Part shown: piece by piece, positions 1 to 8,611 of the stretch
Layout of the letters: each line of letters starts with the position of its first letter
Position numbering within the stretch: the stretch's first letter is position 1
Assembly (NCBI GenBank): GCA_002367105.1
Contig: DFCS01000003.1
Span: 276,352 to 340,351 of the forward strand
Length of the DNA stretch: 64,000 bases
Direction of reading: 5' to 3'
Origin: Hungatella sp. UBA3048
GTDB taxonomy: Bacteria > Bacillota > Clostridia > Lachnospirales > Lachnospiraceae
Program-made: the position numbers and the translations under genes
The notes under the pieces: generated by a model
Databases searched by the model: none
Told to the model about the DNA's origin: nothing
The model's input: only the letters and a program-made list of their open reading frames with translations

Positions 1-7
1 ACTTCTT

Positions 8-60
8 ATAGAAATAAGCCGGCCAGGAAACATGGATCCCGTGGATCCCATTTTCCTGGC
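8..60 (-). terminator. Terminator after the NYN/LOTUS gene
   Basis: A long GC-rich inverted repeat (AAGCCGGCCAGGAAA pairing with TTTCCTGGCCGGCTT) lies directly after the stop of the minus-strand gene at 70. A short A/T-rich stretch follows on the minus strand. The loop itself contains a repeated GGATCC. Confidence 0.7.
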
Positions 61-69
61 CGGCTTCCT

Positions 70-996
70 TTAATCTTCTTTTTTCAAATACACTGTCTTA
101 TTATTGTTTTTATTCTCCCGGACCTCTAGTTGTCCAATGCTGTTGACAAATTTTGAGAAGGTGGAGTACCCGTAATCCTTTACCTTGAAATCAGCAAATT
201 TCCGGTGTATGCCATTTCCCAGAGCCGCCAGTTCCATACCGTTCTTTCCGCTTCCCTTAACCAGTCCCACTGCAAAATCATCCAGTTCCTGCTTTTTGGT
301 GCGGTTATCCTTCATCCGAACAGTTACCACATTATTGGATTTTCTTAGCTCAAAGCCGCCCATTTCCTCCAAAAATTTAGACAGGGAGCTGTAGCCGTAG
401 TTTCTTACATCAAAATCAGAGTATTTTTTCACAAGGCGGTTGCCGATCTCTCCCAGGCCGGTTGCCTTATTTTTATCTTCATTTTCTAAAAGAATCGAAG
501 TGATATCCTGTTCGATCACCTCTTTTCCTATGGCGCCTCCTCCTGTACCATCCTCTTCCTGATCAAGGAGGACCTCAAGATTGGTGAAAACCGTGCAGGC
601 CGCCCGGAACGATTTGGGAGTCTTATCCTCTCCCATTCCGATGACTTCCTTGCCGGACTCCCGAAGTCTGCTGGCTAAGCGGGTGAAATCGCTGTCACTG
701 GATACGATGCAGAATCCATCTACATTGTCCGTGTAGAGCAAGTCCATAGCATCAATAATAAGGGCTGAATCGGTTGCATTCTTTCCTACGGTATTGGAGA
801 ATTGCTGGATTGGGGTGATCGAATTCTCCAAAAGCTCCATTTTCCATTTTCCCATCTGGGAGCTCGTCCAATCCCCGTAGATCCTTTTGTAAGTAATAAC
901 ACCGTAGCGGGTCATTTCATCCAGAATACTTGTAATATACTTTGCGGAGATATTATCCGAATCAATCAATACTGCAAATTTCTTGTCACTCAACAC
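70..996 (-). CDS. NYN-domain putative ribonuclease with two LOTUS (OST-HTH) domains
   Basis: 308 residues, read from a GTG start with GGGAG six bases upstream. Residues about 5-145 form a NYN domain of the LabA/DUF88 (limkain-b1) type. The acidic residues of the PIN-like active site are visible in VLIDSDN, DSALIIDA and SSDSDF. Two LOTUS modules follow, about residues 165-230 and 240-305, each with the characteristic YGYSS/YGYST-x-SKF signature. The family is thought to cut or bind RNA. No RNA target can be read from the context: the gene stands alone, convergent with nothing and divergent from cotJ. Function is inferred from domains only. Confidence 0.85.
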   Translation of the reverse strand: MLSDKKFAVLIDSDNISAKYITSILDEMTRYGVITYKRIYGDWTSSQMGKWKMELLENSITPIQQFSNTVGKNATDSALIIDAMDLLYTDNVDGFCIVSSDSDFTRLASRLRESGKEVIGMGEDKTPKSFRAACTVFTNLEVLLDQEEDGTGGGAIGKEVIEQDITSILLENEDKNKATGLGEIGNRLVKKYSDFDVRNYGYSSLSKFLEEMGGFELRKSNNVVTVRMKDNRTKKQELDDFAVGLVKGSGKNGMELAALGNGIHRKFADFKVKDYGYSTFSKFVNSIGQLEVRENKNNNKTVYLKKED

Positions 997-1120
997 TCTG
1001 CTCTCCCGTCTTTTTAATTTTCTTTTTTTCTGTCAATTCGATTCTGCTTTTCCATTATATTTCATTTTTCTAATTATTACAATATCATTACAGTGGTTAA
1101 AATGGGAGAATTTTTGTAAC

Positions 1121-1148
1121 GTATTTTATTTTGTTTCAACCATACTAA
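1121..1148 (+). promoter_or_regulatory. Candidate sigma-E-type promoter of cotJABC
   Basis: CATACTAA at 1141-1148 resembles the mother-cell sigma-E -10 consensus (CATACAnT). An A/T-rich GTATTTT lies 13 bases upstream in place of the -35. CotJ operons are sigma-E dependent in Bacillus. The match here is imperfect, so this is a suggestion only. Confidence 0.35.
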
Positions 1149-1223
1149 AAAAGAAAGCTCAATGAATCAATGAAACACCTTTGCCCTGAAAGATTGGGCA
1201 GGAAAGCAGAAAGGAGTGTTAGT

Positions 1224-1412
1224 ATGAATTCATGTGAATGCGGCACGACAAAGGCCAATCTTGCTACGCCAACAAAAACAGTTCAACTGGGTATTGCTAC
1301 AATTCCCATGCAGCCCTGGGAACAACCTTATGATCCTCAGACAGCTTTAAAACATGGGACTATTTTTCCATCCCTCAATCTTCCTTTTTATGTAACGGGA
1401 GGTGAACAGTAA
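1224..1412 (+). CDS. cotJA: Spore coat-associated protein CotJA
   Basis: 62 residues. I chose the ATG at 1224 because AAAGGAG sits eight bases upstream; a longer frame from 1170 has no ribosome binding site. The core IPMQPWEQPYDPQTALKHGT followed by a P-x-L-x-x-P-F-Y tail is the CotJA pattern. The gene is first in a tightly coupled three-gene operon, its stop overlapping the next start as TAATG. In Bacillus the CotJ proteins are made in the mother cell and enter the inner coat. The presence of the whole operon shows the organism sporulates, or descends from one that did. Confidence 0.9.
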   Translation: MNSCECGTTKANLATPTKTVQLGIATIPMQPWEQPYDPQTALKHGTIFPSLNLPFYVTGGEQ

Positions 1413-1708
1413 TGGCAGATCAAAAAACTCTTTTAAAGCAGATCACTGAAGTAAGCTTTACTGTTAATGATTTAACATTGTATTTGGATACTCATCCTGT
1501 GGATGAAAATGCATTAACAGCCTTTAAGCAGGCCATGGAACAAAGAAAACAGCTTTTAAAAACCTATGCGGAAAACTTTGAACCTCTTACCATAAACTGT
1601 GTCTGCCCTGATACCAACAACAAAACAGAAACTAATACAAAATATGCGGGTCAAAAGCATTTTACCTGGGTAGACGGCCCATTGCCTTGGGAAGGAGGTA
1701 ACTTATAA
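1412..1708 (+). CDS. cotJB: Spore coat protein CotJB
   Basis: 98 residues, between cotJA and cotJC with one-base TAATG overlaps on both sides, so translation of the three is coupled. The N-terminal half is an amphipathic helical region (residues 3-55). The C-terminal half ends in FTWVDGPLPWEGG, the aromatic W-x-x-G-P-x-P-W tail of the CotJB family. It is a structural coat component with no known enzymatic activity. Confidence 0.9.
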   Translation: MADQKTLLKQITEVSFTVNDLTLYLDTHPVDENALTAFKQAMEQRKQLLKTYAENFEPLTINCVCPDTNNKTETNTKYAGQKHFTWVDGPLPWEGGNL

Positions 1709-2328
1709 TGTGGAATTACGAAAAAAGATTGCAGTTCCCTGTAAACATCAAAGAAACATGCCCGAAAACAGCCTCTCTCATCATCAGCCAGTTTGGCGGA
1801 CCTGATGGAGAGCTGGCGGCTTCCATGCGTTATCTTTCCCAAAGATATTCCATGCCATGCAAGGAAGTTGGGGGACTTTTAACAGATATTGGTACGGAAG
1901 AGCTTGGACATCTGGAGATGATCTGCTCTATCATTTATCAGCTGACGAAAAATTTAACTGTAGAACAGGCTAAGACCGCAGGGTTCGATGCCTATTATAT
2001 TGACCATACAACAGCTCTTTGGCCCACTGCTGCGGCCGGAGTTCCTTTTAATGCCTGTGAATTCCAGTCCAAGGGTGATGCCATTACCGATTTGATCGAA
2101 GACCTGGCAGCGGAGCAAAAAGCGAGGACTACCTATGACAACCTTATCCGGATCATACCAAATCCCGATGTAAGAGAACCATTAAAATTCCTTCGGGAAA
2201 GGGAAATCGTTCATTTCCAGCGGTTTGGCGAAGCTCTTGAAAATATCAAATCCAATTTGAATCCTAAAAACTTCTATTATTATAACCCGGAATTTGACAA
2301 GCAATTTGTCAAATCCACAATGCAATAA
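1708..2328 (+). CDS. cotJC: Spore coat protein CotJC, manganese catalase family
   Basis: 206 residues, close to the usual CotJC length. It belongs to the ferritin-like di-manganese catalase family. Metal-ligand helices are visible as GTEELGHLEM (about residues 65-75), EDLAAEQKA and REREIVHFQRF, each carrying the E..H or E pattern expected. CotJC is packed in the spore coat, where it is thought to help remove hydrogen peroxide. It is the last gene of cotJABC and is followed at once by a strong hairpin terminator. Confidence 0.92.
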   Translation: MWNYEKRLQFPVNIKETCPKTASLIISQFGGPDGELAASMRYLSQRYSMPCKEVGGLLTDIGTEELGHLEMICSIIYQLTKNLTVEQAKTAGFDAYYIDHTTALWPTAAAGVPFNACEFQSKGDAITDLIEDLAAEQKARTTYDNLIRIIPNPDVREPLKFLREREIVHFQRFGEALENIKSNLNPKNFYYYNPEFDKQFVKSTMQ

Positions 2329-2330
2329 TA

Positions 2331-2370
2331 AAAATGCTGGAACAGGCTTTATCCTGTCCCAGCATTTTTT
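2331..2370. terminator. Bidirectional terminator between cotJC and carB
   Basis: The inverted repeat AAATGCTGG-ACAGG ... CCTGT-CCAGCATTT is followed by a T-run on the plus strand and by TTTTTATTATT on the minus strand. It overlaps the carB stop codon and can serve both convergent operons. Confidence 0.85.
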
Positions 2371-5300
2371 ATTTATTTTTAATTTTGGCGATATCAATCA
2401 GAGTCAGTTCTTTGGCTTTATTTTCCATACTGGTCACTAAGGCCGCTGCCGTATCTAAGGAAGTTAAAACTGTTACACCGGTCTCAATGGCATTTCTTCG
2501 GATTACAAATCCATCCCTGCTTCTGTCCGCTCCCTGAGTCGGCGTATCAATGACCAGATCGATCTCATGGCCCAGGATTAAGTCCAGAAGGTTTGGTGAT
2601 TCCTGTTCCAGCTTGCGAACCATAAGAGCTTTTATCCCATGACTGTTAAGCACTCTGGCCGTTCCTGATGTGGAAAATATCTTATATCCCTGAGCCTGGA
2701 ATCTTCTGGCGATGTCTATGATCTCCTCCTTATCGGAATCCTTCACGGTTATGATCATGTTTTTATGCCTTGGAAGCTTGATTCCTGCTCCTGAAAACGC
2801 CTTGTAAAGAGCCTCATTAAAGGTCTTTGCTATCCCTAAACATTCTCCGGTAGATTTCATCTCCGGTCCAAGGCTTACATCGGCGCCCCGAATCTTTTCG
2901 AAGGAGAATACCGGCATTTTTACGGCGATATAATCTGCTTCCGGCGAAAGCCCGGGGGTATATCCCAGCTCCCTGATGGAATGTCCGCAGATGACTTTGG
3001 TCGCCAGGGGGACGATAGGAATTCCGGTCACCTTGCTGATATAAGGCACGGTACGGGAAGACCGGGGATTTACCTCAATGACATATACGTCCTCCCCGCT
3101 TACAATGAACTGAATGTTGATCATTCCCTTAACGTGCAGGGCTTTGGAAAGCCTTCTTGTATATTCCACCAGTTTTTCCTTAACCGTTTCACTTATGCTC
3201 TGAGCCGGATATATGGAAATGCTGTCGCCGGAGTGCACGCCGGCTCTTTCTATATGCTCCATGATTCCGGGGATCAGAATATCCTCACCGTCGCAAACCG
3301 CATCCACTTCGATTTCCTTGCCCGGGATATATTTATCGACCAGAATGGGGTGATCCTGTGCGATCTGGTTGATGATCCCGATAAATTCATCGATATCCTG
3401 GTCAGAGATGGCAATCTGCATACCCTGGCCGCCTAACACATAGGAAGGCCTTACTAACACCGGATATCCAAGCTCCCCTGCCGTTCTCTTGGCTTCTTCC
3501 GCCGTAAATACCGTCTGGCCCGCAGGTCTTGGGATCCCGCAATCCTCCAAGATTTTATCAAACAGCTCCCGGTCCTCTGCTGCATCCACATCCTCTGCAG
3601 ACGTTCCCAGAATGGGAATTCCCATATTCATCAGGGCCTCCGTCAGTTTAATGGCCGTCTGTCCGCCGAACTGAACCACCGCCCCGTCAGGCTTTTCCAT
3701 GTCAACGATGCTCTCCACATCCTCCGGGGTGAGGGGTTCAAAATACAGCTTATCTGCAATGTCAAAATCCGTACTCACAGTCTCCGGATTATTATTGACA
3801 ATAATCGTCTCATAGCCTTCTCTGCGGAAGCTCCATGTGCTGTGAACCGAACAGAAGTCAAACTCAATTCCCTGACCGATGCGGATAGGACCGGAGCCAA
3901 GAACCAGCACCTTCTTTTTTCCTGTTGTTTTTACTGCCTCATTCTCACTTCCAAAGCAGGAATAATAGTAAGGAGTTTCAGCAGCAAATTCTGCTGCGCA
4001 GGTATCCACCATTTTAAACGCGGCTGTAATTCCGTTATCCTTTCTCATCCGGCGTATTTCTTCCGAAGGAATTCCTGTCAGCCTGGAAATGACTGTATCC
4101 GGAAACTCGATCCGCTTTGCTTCCTTTAGAAGCTCCAGAGTAAGAGGCCCATTCTTAAGGGCTTCTTCCATTTCCACAAGAATTGCAAGCTTATCAATGA
4201 ACCACACATCAACTTTTGTAATATCATGGATCTGTTCATAGGAAAAGCCTCTTCTTAAAGCTTCGGCAATGACCCAGATCCTCCGGTCATCCACAAGGTG
4301 AAGAGTCTCAGTCAGTTCTTCATCGGTAAGCTCTGTAAAATCATAAGACATCAGGCTGTCCACATGCTGTTCCAGTGAACGGATCGCCTTCATAAGGCCG
4401 CCCTCAAAGTTGGTGCAAATGCTCATGACCTCACCGGTGGCCTTCATCTGGGTTCCTAAGTTCCTCTTGGCACTTAAGAATTTATCAAAAGGAAGACGGG
4501 GCATCTTGACCACGCAGTAATCTAACATCGGTTCAAAGCTGGCGTATGTTTTCTTTGTCACCGCATTCTTTATCTCATCCAGGGTATAGCCCATTGCGAT
4601 CTTGGCCGCAACTTTTGCTATGGGATAACCGGTAGCCTTCGAAGCCAGTGCCGAGGAACGGCTGACCCTGGGATTTACCTCGATGACACAATACTCAAAG
4701 CTTTCCGGGTGAAGGGCATACTGCACGTTGCAGCCTCCCGTGATTCCCAGCTCGCTGATAATCTTTAAGGCAGAGGTGCGTAGCATCTGGTATTCCTTAT
4801 CCCCCAGAGTCTGGGAAGGGGCAACCACAATGCTGTCACCGGTGTGAACGCCTACCGGATCGATATTTTCCATATTACATACGGTGATCACGTTGCCGGC
4901 GCCGTCGCGCATCACCTCGTATTCGATCTCCTTCCAGCCTGCGATGCAGCGTTCCACAAGAACCTGTCCCACGCGGGATAAGCGGAGTCCATTTTCTAAA
5001 ATCTCCCGGCACTGCGCCGGATTATCAGCAATTCCTCCCCCGGAGCCTCCCAGGGTATAGGCAGGACGAAGCACCACTGGATATCCGATCCTTTCAGCCA
5101 CCTTAAGGCCGTCCTCCACATGTTCTACGATATCAGAGGGCGCCACCGGTTCGCCGATCTTTTCCATGGTTTCTTTAAACAGCTCCCGGTCCTCCGCCTT
5201 CTTAATGGTAAGAGCCGTAGTTCCGATCAGTCGCACCTTATGTTCTTTTAAAAATCCCTTATCTTCCAGCTCCATTGCAAGGTTTAAGCCGGCCTGTCCA

Positions 5301-5572
5301 CCAAGAGTGGGAAGGACGCTGTCCGGCTTTTCTTTTAAAATGAGCTGTTCCACCACCTCTACGGTCAGGGGTTCAATGTAAACTTTATCCGCAATATCCT
5401 TATCCGTCATGATGGTTGCCGGGTTAGAGTTTAGCAGGACTACTTCGACCCCTTCTTCTTTTAAGGAACGGCAGGCCTGGGTTCCGGCATAATCAAATTC
5501 AGCTGCCTGGCCGATGATAATAGGCCCGGAGCCAAGAACGAGCACTTTTTTAATATCCTGATTCTTCGGCAT
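2369..5572 (-). CDS. carB: Carbamoyl-phosphate synthase, large subunit
   Basis: 1067 residues, full length for the family. It makes carbamoyl phosphate from bicarbonate, ammonia and two ATP for pyrimidines and arginine. The internal duplication is plain: each half begins with VLGSGP-(I/R)-IGQ and carries its own ATP-grasp domain (about residues 1-400 and 550-935). The C-terminal MGS-like allosteric domain starts near residue 935 with ITVKDSDK and contains STSGTA. It lies downstream of carA with a one-base TAATG overlap. No other pyr or arg genes are adjacent. Confidence 0.97.
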   Translation of the reverse strand: MPKNQDIKKVLVLGSGPIIIGQAAEFDYAGTQACRSLKEEGVEVVLLNSNPATIMTDKDIADKVYIEPLTVEVVEQLILKEKPDSVLPTLGGQAGLNLAMELEDKGFLKEHKVRLIGTTALTIKKAEDRELFKETMEKIGEPVAPSDIVEHVEDGLKVAERIGYPVVLRPAYTLGGSGGGIADNPAQCREILENGLRLSRVGQVLVERCIAGWKEIEYEVMRDGAGNVITVCNMENIDPVGVHTGDSIVVAPSQTLGDKEYQMLRTSALKIISELGITGGCNVQYALHPESFEYCVIEVNPRVSRSSALASKATGYPIAKVAAKIAMGYTLDEIKNAVTKKTYASFEPMLDYCVVKMPRLPFDKFLSAKRNLGTQMKATGEVMSICTNFEGGLMKAIRSLEQHVDSLMSYDFTELTDEELTETLHLVDDRRIWVIAEALRRGFSYEQIHDITKVDVWFIDKLAILVEMEEALKNGPLTLELLKEAKRIEFPDTVISRLTGIPSEEIRRMRKDNGITAAFKMVDTCAAEFAAETPYYYSCFGSENEAVKTTGKKKVLVLGSGPIRIGQGIEFDFCSVHSTWSFRREGYETIIVNNNPETVSTDFDIADKLYFEPLTPEDVESIVDMEKPDGAVVQFGGQTAIKLTEALMNMGIPILGTSAEDVDAAEDRELFDKILEDCGIPRPAGQTVFTAEEAKRTAGELGYPVLVRPSYVLGGQGMQIAISDQDIDEFIGIINQIAQDHPILVDKYIPGKEIEVDAVCDGEDILIPGIMEHIERAGVHSGDSISIYPAQSISETVKEKLVEYTRRLSKALHVKGMINIQFIVSGEDVYVIEVNPRSSRTVPYISKVTGIPIVPLATKVICGHSIRELGYTPGLSPEADYIAVKMPVFSFEKIRGADVSLGPEMKSTGECLGIAKTFNEALYKAFSGAGIKLPRHKNMIITVKDSDKEEIIDIARRFQAQGYKIFSTSGTARVLNSHGIKALMVRKLEQESPNLLDLILGHEIDLVIDTPTQGADRSRDGFVIRRNAIETGVTVLTSLDTAAALVTSMENKAKELTLIDIAKIKNK

Positions 5573-6645
5573 TATTTTCCCACCTCCATCATTTTAATAA
5601 ACCGGTCGAATAAGTAGCTGGAATCCTGGGGACCCGGACAGGCCTCCGGGTGGTACTGCACGGTAAATATGTTTTTGTTCGTATATTTCAGTCCCTCATT
5701 GGTCCCGTCATTTACATTGACAAAGGCTGGAACCGCCACTGATGGATCGATGGTATCCACATCGACTACGTAGCCGTGATTCTGAGAGGAGATATACACC
5801 CTTCCGGTTTCTAAATCCTTTACTGGGTGATTGCCGCCCCTGTGACCGTATTTCAACTTATGGGTATCCGCACCTGTGGCAAGGGCCATGAGCTGATGTC
5901 CTAAGCAGATGGCGAAAATCGGCACATTGGATTCGTATAATTTCTTTATCTCTTTAATAATCTCCACACATTCCTTAGGATCCCCAGGCCCGTTGGACAA
6001 CATGATTCCGTCAGGGCTGCCGGAAAGAATCTCTTCTGCTGTCGCCGCTGCAGGATAGACAATCACCTCACACCCTCTCTCCTGTAAGGAGCGGGCTATA
6101 TTCTTCTTAGCTCCAAGGTCCAGAAGAGCTACCTTTTTTCCGCCGCCGGGAAGAACATATTTTTCCCGGCAGGTAGCTTTCTCCACTACACCTGTCACAG
6201 AATATGTTTTCATACGCAAAATGACTTCGTCAAGATCAAAACTTTCATTCGTAGTGATCATGCCGTTCATGGTTCCTTTTTCTCTTAGAATTTTTGTAAG
6301 GGCTCTCGTATCGATACCACTGATACCTGGAATGTTGTGTTCATTTAAGAAATGCTGAAGGGTATCCCCGCTTCTAAAGTTGCTGGGAATTCTAGATAAT
6401 TCTCTGACAATGTAGCCATCCGGCCAAGGTTTTAATGATTCCATGTCTTCATGACAAATACCATAATTACCAATCAGGGGATAAGTCATAACAACCGCCT
6501 GCCCCGCATAGGAGGGGTCGGTTAGGACTTCTAAATAACCTGTCATGGAAGTATTGAATACGATCTCACTGATCACTTCCTGGGTTGAACCGATGCTCGA
6601 TCCTGTAAACACAGTACCGTCTTCCAGTATTAAAAAAGCTTTCAT
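5572..6645 (-). CDS. carA: Carbamoyl-phosphate synthase, small (glutaminase) subunit
   Basis: 357 residues from the ATG at 6645; a TTG two codons earlier is an equally spaced alternative. The N-terminal CPSase domain is followed by a class I glutamine amidotransferase domain. The nucleophilic Cys is in FAICLGHQLMALA, and the His/Glu pair in QYHPEACPGP. It delivers ammonia from glutamine to CarB, whose start overlaps its stop. A well-formed promoter lies about 90 bases upstream. Confidence 0.96.
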   Translation of the reverse strand: MKAFLILEDGTVFTGSSIGSTQEVISEIVFNTSMTGYLEVLTDPSYAGQAVVMTYPLIGNYGICHEDMESLKPWPDGYIVRELSRIPSNFRSGDTLQHFLNEHNIPGISGIDTRALTKILREKGTMNGMITTNESFDLDEVILRMKTYSVTGVVEKATCREKYVLPGGGKKVALLDLGAKKNIARSLQERGCEVIVYPAAATAEEILSGSPDGIMLSNGPGDPKECVEIIKEIKKLYESNVPIFAICLGHQLMALATGADTHKLKYGHRGGNHPVKDLETGRVYISSQNHGYVVDVDTIDPSVAVPAFVNVNDGTNEGLKYTNKNIFTVQYHPEACPGPQDSSYLFDRFIKMMEVGK

Positions 6646-6735
6646 ACGCAAAGTCCTGTCCTTTCTTAATGCTATGGTTGTTGAGCCTGCTTAAATGTTT
6701 CTGCATGTCTGAACATTAATGCCCAAATTGAATAG

Positions 6736-6764
6736 ATTATACATGATACCGCGACATTTTTCAA
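6736..6764 (-). promoter_or_regulatory. Promoter of carAB
   Basis: On the minus strand TTGAAA (6759-6764) is separated by 17 bases from a perfect TATAAT (6736-6741). The resulting leader of roughly 85 bases shows no clear PyrR-type attenuator. The rest of the 6646-6924 gap is A/T rich; the only other structure I see is the palindrome AAAGTATACTTT at 6874-6885. Confidence 0.75.
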
Positions 6765-6924
6765 CTGTTTTCTTCTTATAAATTCAATTAATATTTTCTT
6801 ATAAATACTGCATTTTTAATTATTCTTGCTTAAATCCCTGCATAATAATACAAAATACATGGTAATTCTTTCAAAAGTATACTTTCGGGACAAACCGCAC
6901 AGACTAAGGCTGAGGTGATAAATC

Positions 6925-7122
6925 ATGATTGATAACAGCGAACTGCCCATTGGCTTTACCATGGAGTTAGCGCAGCACTCGGATATTCTGACCCGGTTCG
7001 CCGGCCTCTCGGATAAAGAGAGAGACAGGATCGTAGACGGAGCCAGAAACGTAGATAGCCGGGATGAAATGCGAAACTATGTGGAGTCCATGTTTCAAGA
7101 AACAAAATCATCCTTTTTCTAA
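6925..7122 (+). CDS. Small conserved hypothetical protein
   Basis: 65 residues, acidic and mostly helical, with no signal peptide or membrane segment. GAGGTGAT sits eight bases before the ATG and a strong terminator follows, so this is a real monocistronic gene. The pattern N-x-E-L-P-x-G-F-x-M-x-L-A-Q near the start and the R-N-Y-V-E-S tail recall small Clostridia proteins I have seen without a named function. A palindrome 40 bases upstream may belong to its promoter. I cannot assign a role. Confidence 0.7.
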   Translation: MIDNSELPIGFTMELAQHSDILTRFAGLSDKERDRIVDGARNVDSRDEMRNYVESMFQETKSSFF

Positions 7123-7178
7123 AAGCTTCCCGCAGGATTAAAATTTATCTTAACCTGCGGGTGCTTTTGTAATTATTC
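7122..7178 (+). terminator. Terminator of the small protein gene
   Basis: CCCGCAGGATTAA pairs with TTAACCTGCGGG around a short loop. It is followed by GCTTTTGTAATT and a further T-rich stretch. Confidence 0.85.
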
Positions 7179-7229
7179 CTTTTACCCCTTAATATATTTA
7201 ATAATAATCAATTTATTAAGGGGCATTCT

Positions 7230-8519
7230 ATGAAAAAATACATAACAGCCGTAGCCCAGGAAACCAATGCTTCCGGCGACCAGGAAGCCGCATATACCGG
7301 TATTCTTCAGGTAAACGTCGTTTCCCAGGAAAACAACTTTCCCGTCCGGGATGCGGAGGTTTCCATTGCCTACAAAGGAGATCCTGAAAGTACAGTGGAA
7401 CAGCTTACCACCAATTCTTCCGGCCAGACGGAACAGGTCAGCCTAGCTGCTCCTCCCCTTGACTTAAGCTTATCACCCGGCCTCATCCAACCTTACTCGG
7501 AATACGTCGTTAATATCCGGGCCCAGGGATTTGAGCCCGTCGCCATCTCAGGCACGGAAATCCTTCCTGACACCACAGCCATACAGCCGGTACGCATGGT
7601 TCCGATCCAGGAGGCAGTATCTCCGGACGTTCCCATTGTTATTCCGGACCACACCCTTTATGGAGAATATCCCCCAAAAATTGCAGAAGCTGAAGTAAAA
7701 ACAGTGGCAGAGACCGGAGAAATCGTTTTAAGCCGTGTGGTAGTCCCCCAGACAATCGTAGTCCACGACGGAGTCCCTACCGATCCGACGGCTACCAATT
7801 ATTACGTTCCATACCTTGACTATATTAAAAACGTGGCTTCCAGCGAAATCTATGCAACCTGGCCCCGGTCAACGATTACCGCCAATGTCCTTGCTATTAT
7901 GAGCTTTACTTTAAACCGGGTTTATACGGAATGGTATCGGAACCAGGGATATGATTTCACCATTACATCTTCTACCGCCTTTGATCATAAATGGATCTAC
8001 GGACGAAACATTTATGAAAGCATTTCCCAGGTCGTTGACGAAATCTTTAACAATTACTTATCCCGCCCCGGCATCAGACAGCCCATTCTCACCCAGTACT
8101 GTGATGGCAACAGAGTCCAATGCCCTAACTGGATGACTCAGTGGGGGAGTTTAAGGCTTGGAGAACAAGGCTACTCCGCGATTGAAATATTGCGGCACTT
8201 TTATGGAAGCAATATGTATATCAACACCGCCGAACAGGTATCCGGAATCCCCTCCTCCTTCCCTGGTTACAACTTAACCATCGGCGCCAGCGGAGATAAG
8301 GTCCGCCAGGTCCAGGAGCAGCTTGATACAATCGCCTCCGTCTATACTGCGATTCCACGTATCACGGCCGACGGAATCTTTGGTCAGGCAACCGCAAACG
8401 CCGTCCGGCAGTTCCAGTCCATCTTCGGGCTTCCGGTAACCGGTATCATCGACTTCGCAACATGGTACAGAATCTCTCATATTTATGTGGGAATTACCAG
8501 AATCGCAGAATACTCTTAA
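7230..8519 (+). CDS. sleC: SleC-like spore cortex-lytic enzyme
   Basis: 429 residues, the length of SleC from Clostridium perfringens and C. difficile. Residues 1-165 form an N-terminal prodomain with a beta-sandwich-like repeat. A SpoIID/LytB-like catalytic domain follows (about 185-345), beginning near IVVHDGVPTDP and including SEIYATWP and NVLAIMSFTLNRVYTEWY. A peptidoglycan-binding domain ends the protein (about 350-425: GASGDKVRQVQEQL, ADGIFGQATANAVRQFQ). SleC is stored as a zymogen in the spore and cleaved by Csp proteases during germination, after which it degrades cortex. No csp gene is nearby. AAGGGG lies seven bases before the ATG. Confidence 0.88.
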   Translation: MKKYITAVAQETNASGDQEAAYTGILQVNVVSQENNFPVRDAEVSIAYKGDPESTVEQLTTNSSGQTEQVSLAAPPLDLSLSPGLIQPYSEYVVNIRAQGFEPVAISGTEILPDTTAIQPVRMVPIQEAVSPDVPIVIPDHTLYGEYPPKIAEAEVKTVAETGEIVLSRVVVPQTIVVHDGVPTDPTATNYYVPYLDYIKNVASSEIYATWPRSTITANVLAIMSFTLNRVYTEWYRNQGYDFTITSSTAFDHKWIYGRNIYESISQVVDEIFNNYLSRPGIRQPILTQYCDGNRVQCPNWMTQWGSLRLGEQGYSAIEILRHFYGSNMYINTAEQVSGIPSSFPGYNLTIGASGDKVRQVQEQLDTIASVYTAIPRITADGIFGQATANAVRQFQSIFGLPVTGIIDFATWYRISHIYVGITRIAEYS

Positions 8520-8574
8520 AAACCAGGTCATAGAGCCCAAAGTTATACCCGCATTTATGTCAGGCAAGCATATA

Positions 8575-8604
8575 AAAAAGGAGGAAACCATTCCTCCTTT
8601 TTCT
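8575..8604. terminator. Terminator between sleC and the DUF368 gene
   Basis: AAAAAGGAGGAA and TTCCTCCTTTTT form a hairpin with A-run and T-run flanks. It can stop transcription from either of the two convergent genes. Confidence 0.8.
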
Positions 8605-8611
8605 TTACTCT

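Noticed and set aside
2981..3436. Open frame of 151 codons antisense to carB
   Set aside because: It lies opposite a fully conserved gene with no ribosome binding site; it reflects codon usage of carB.
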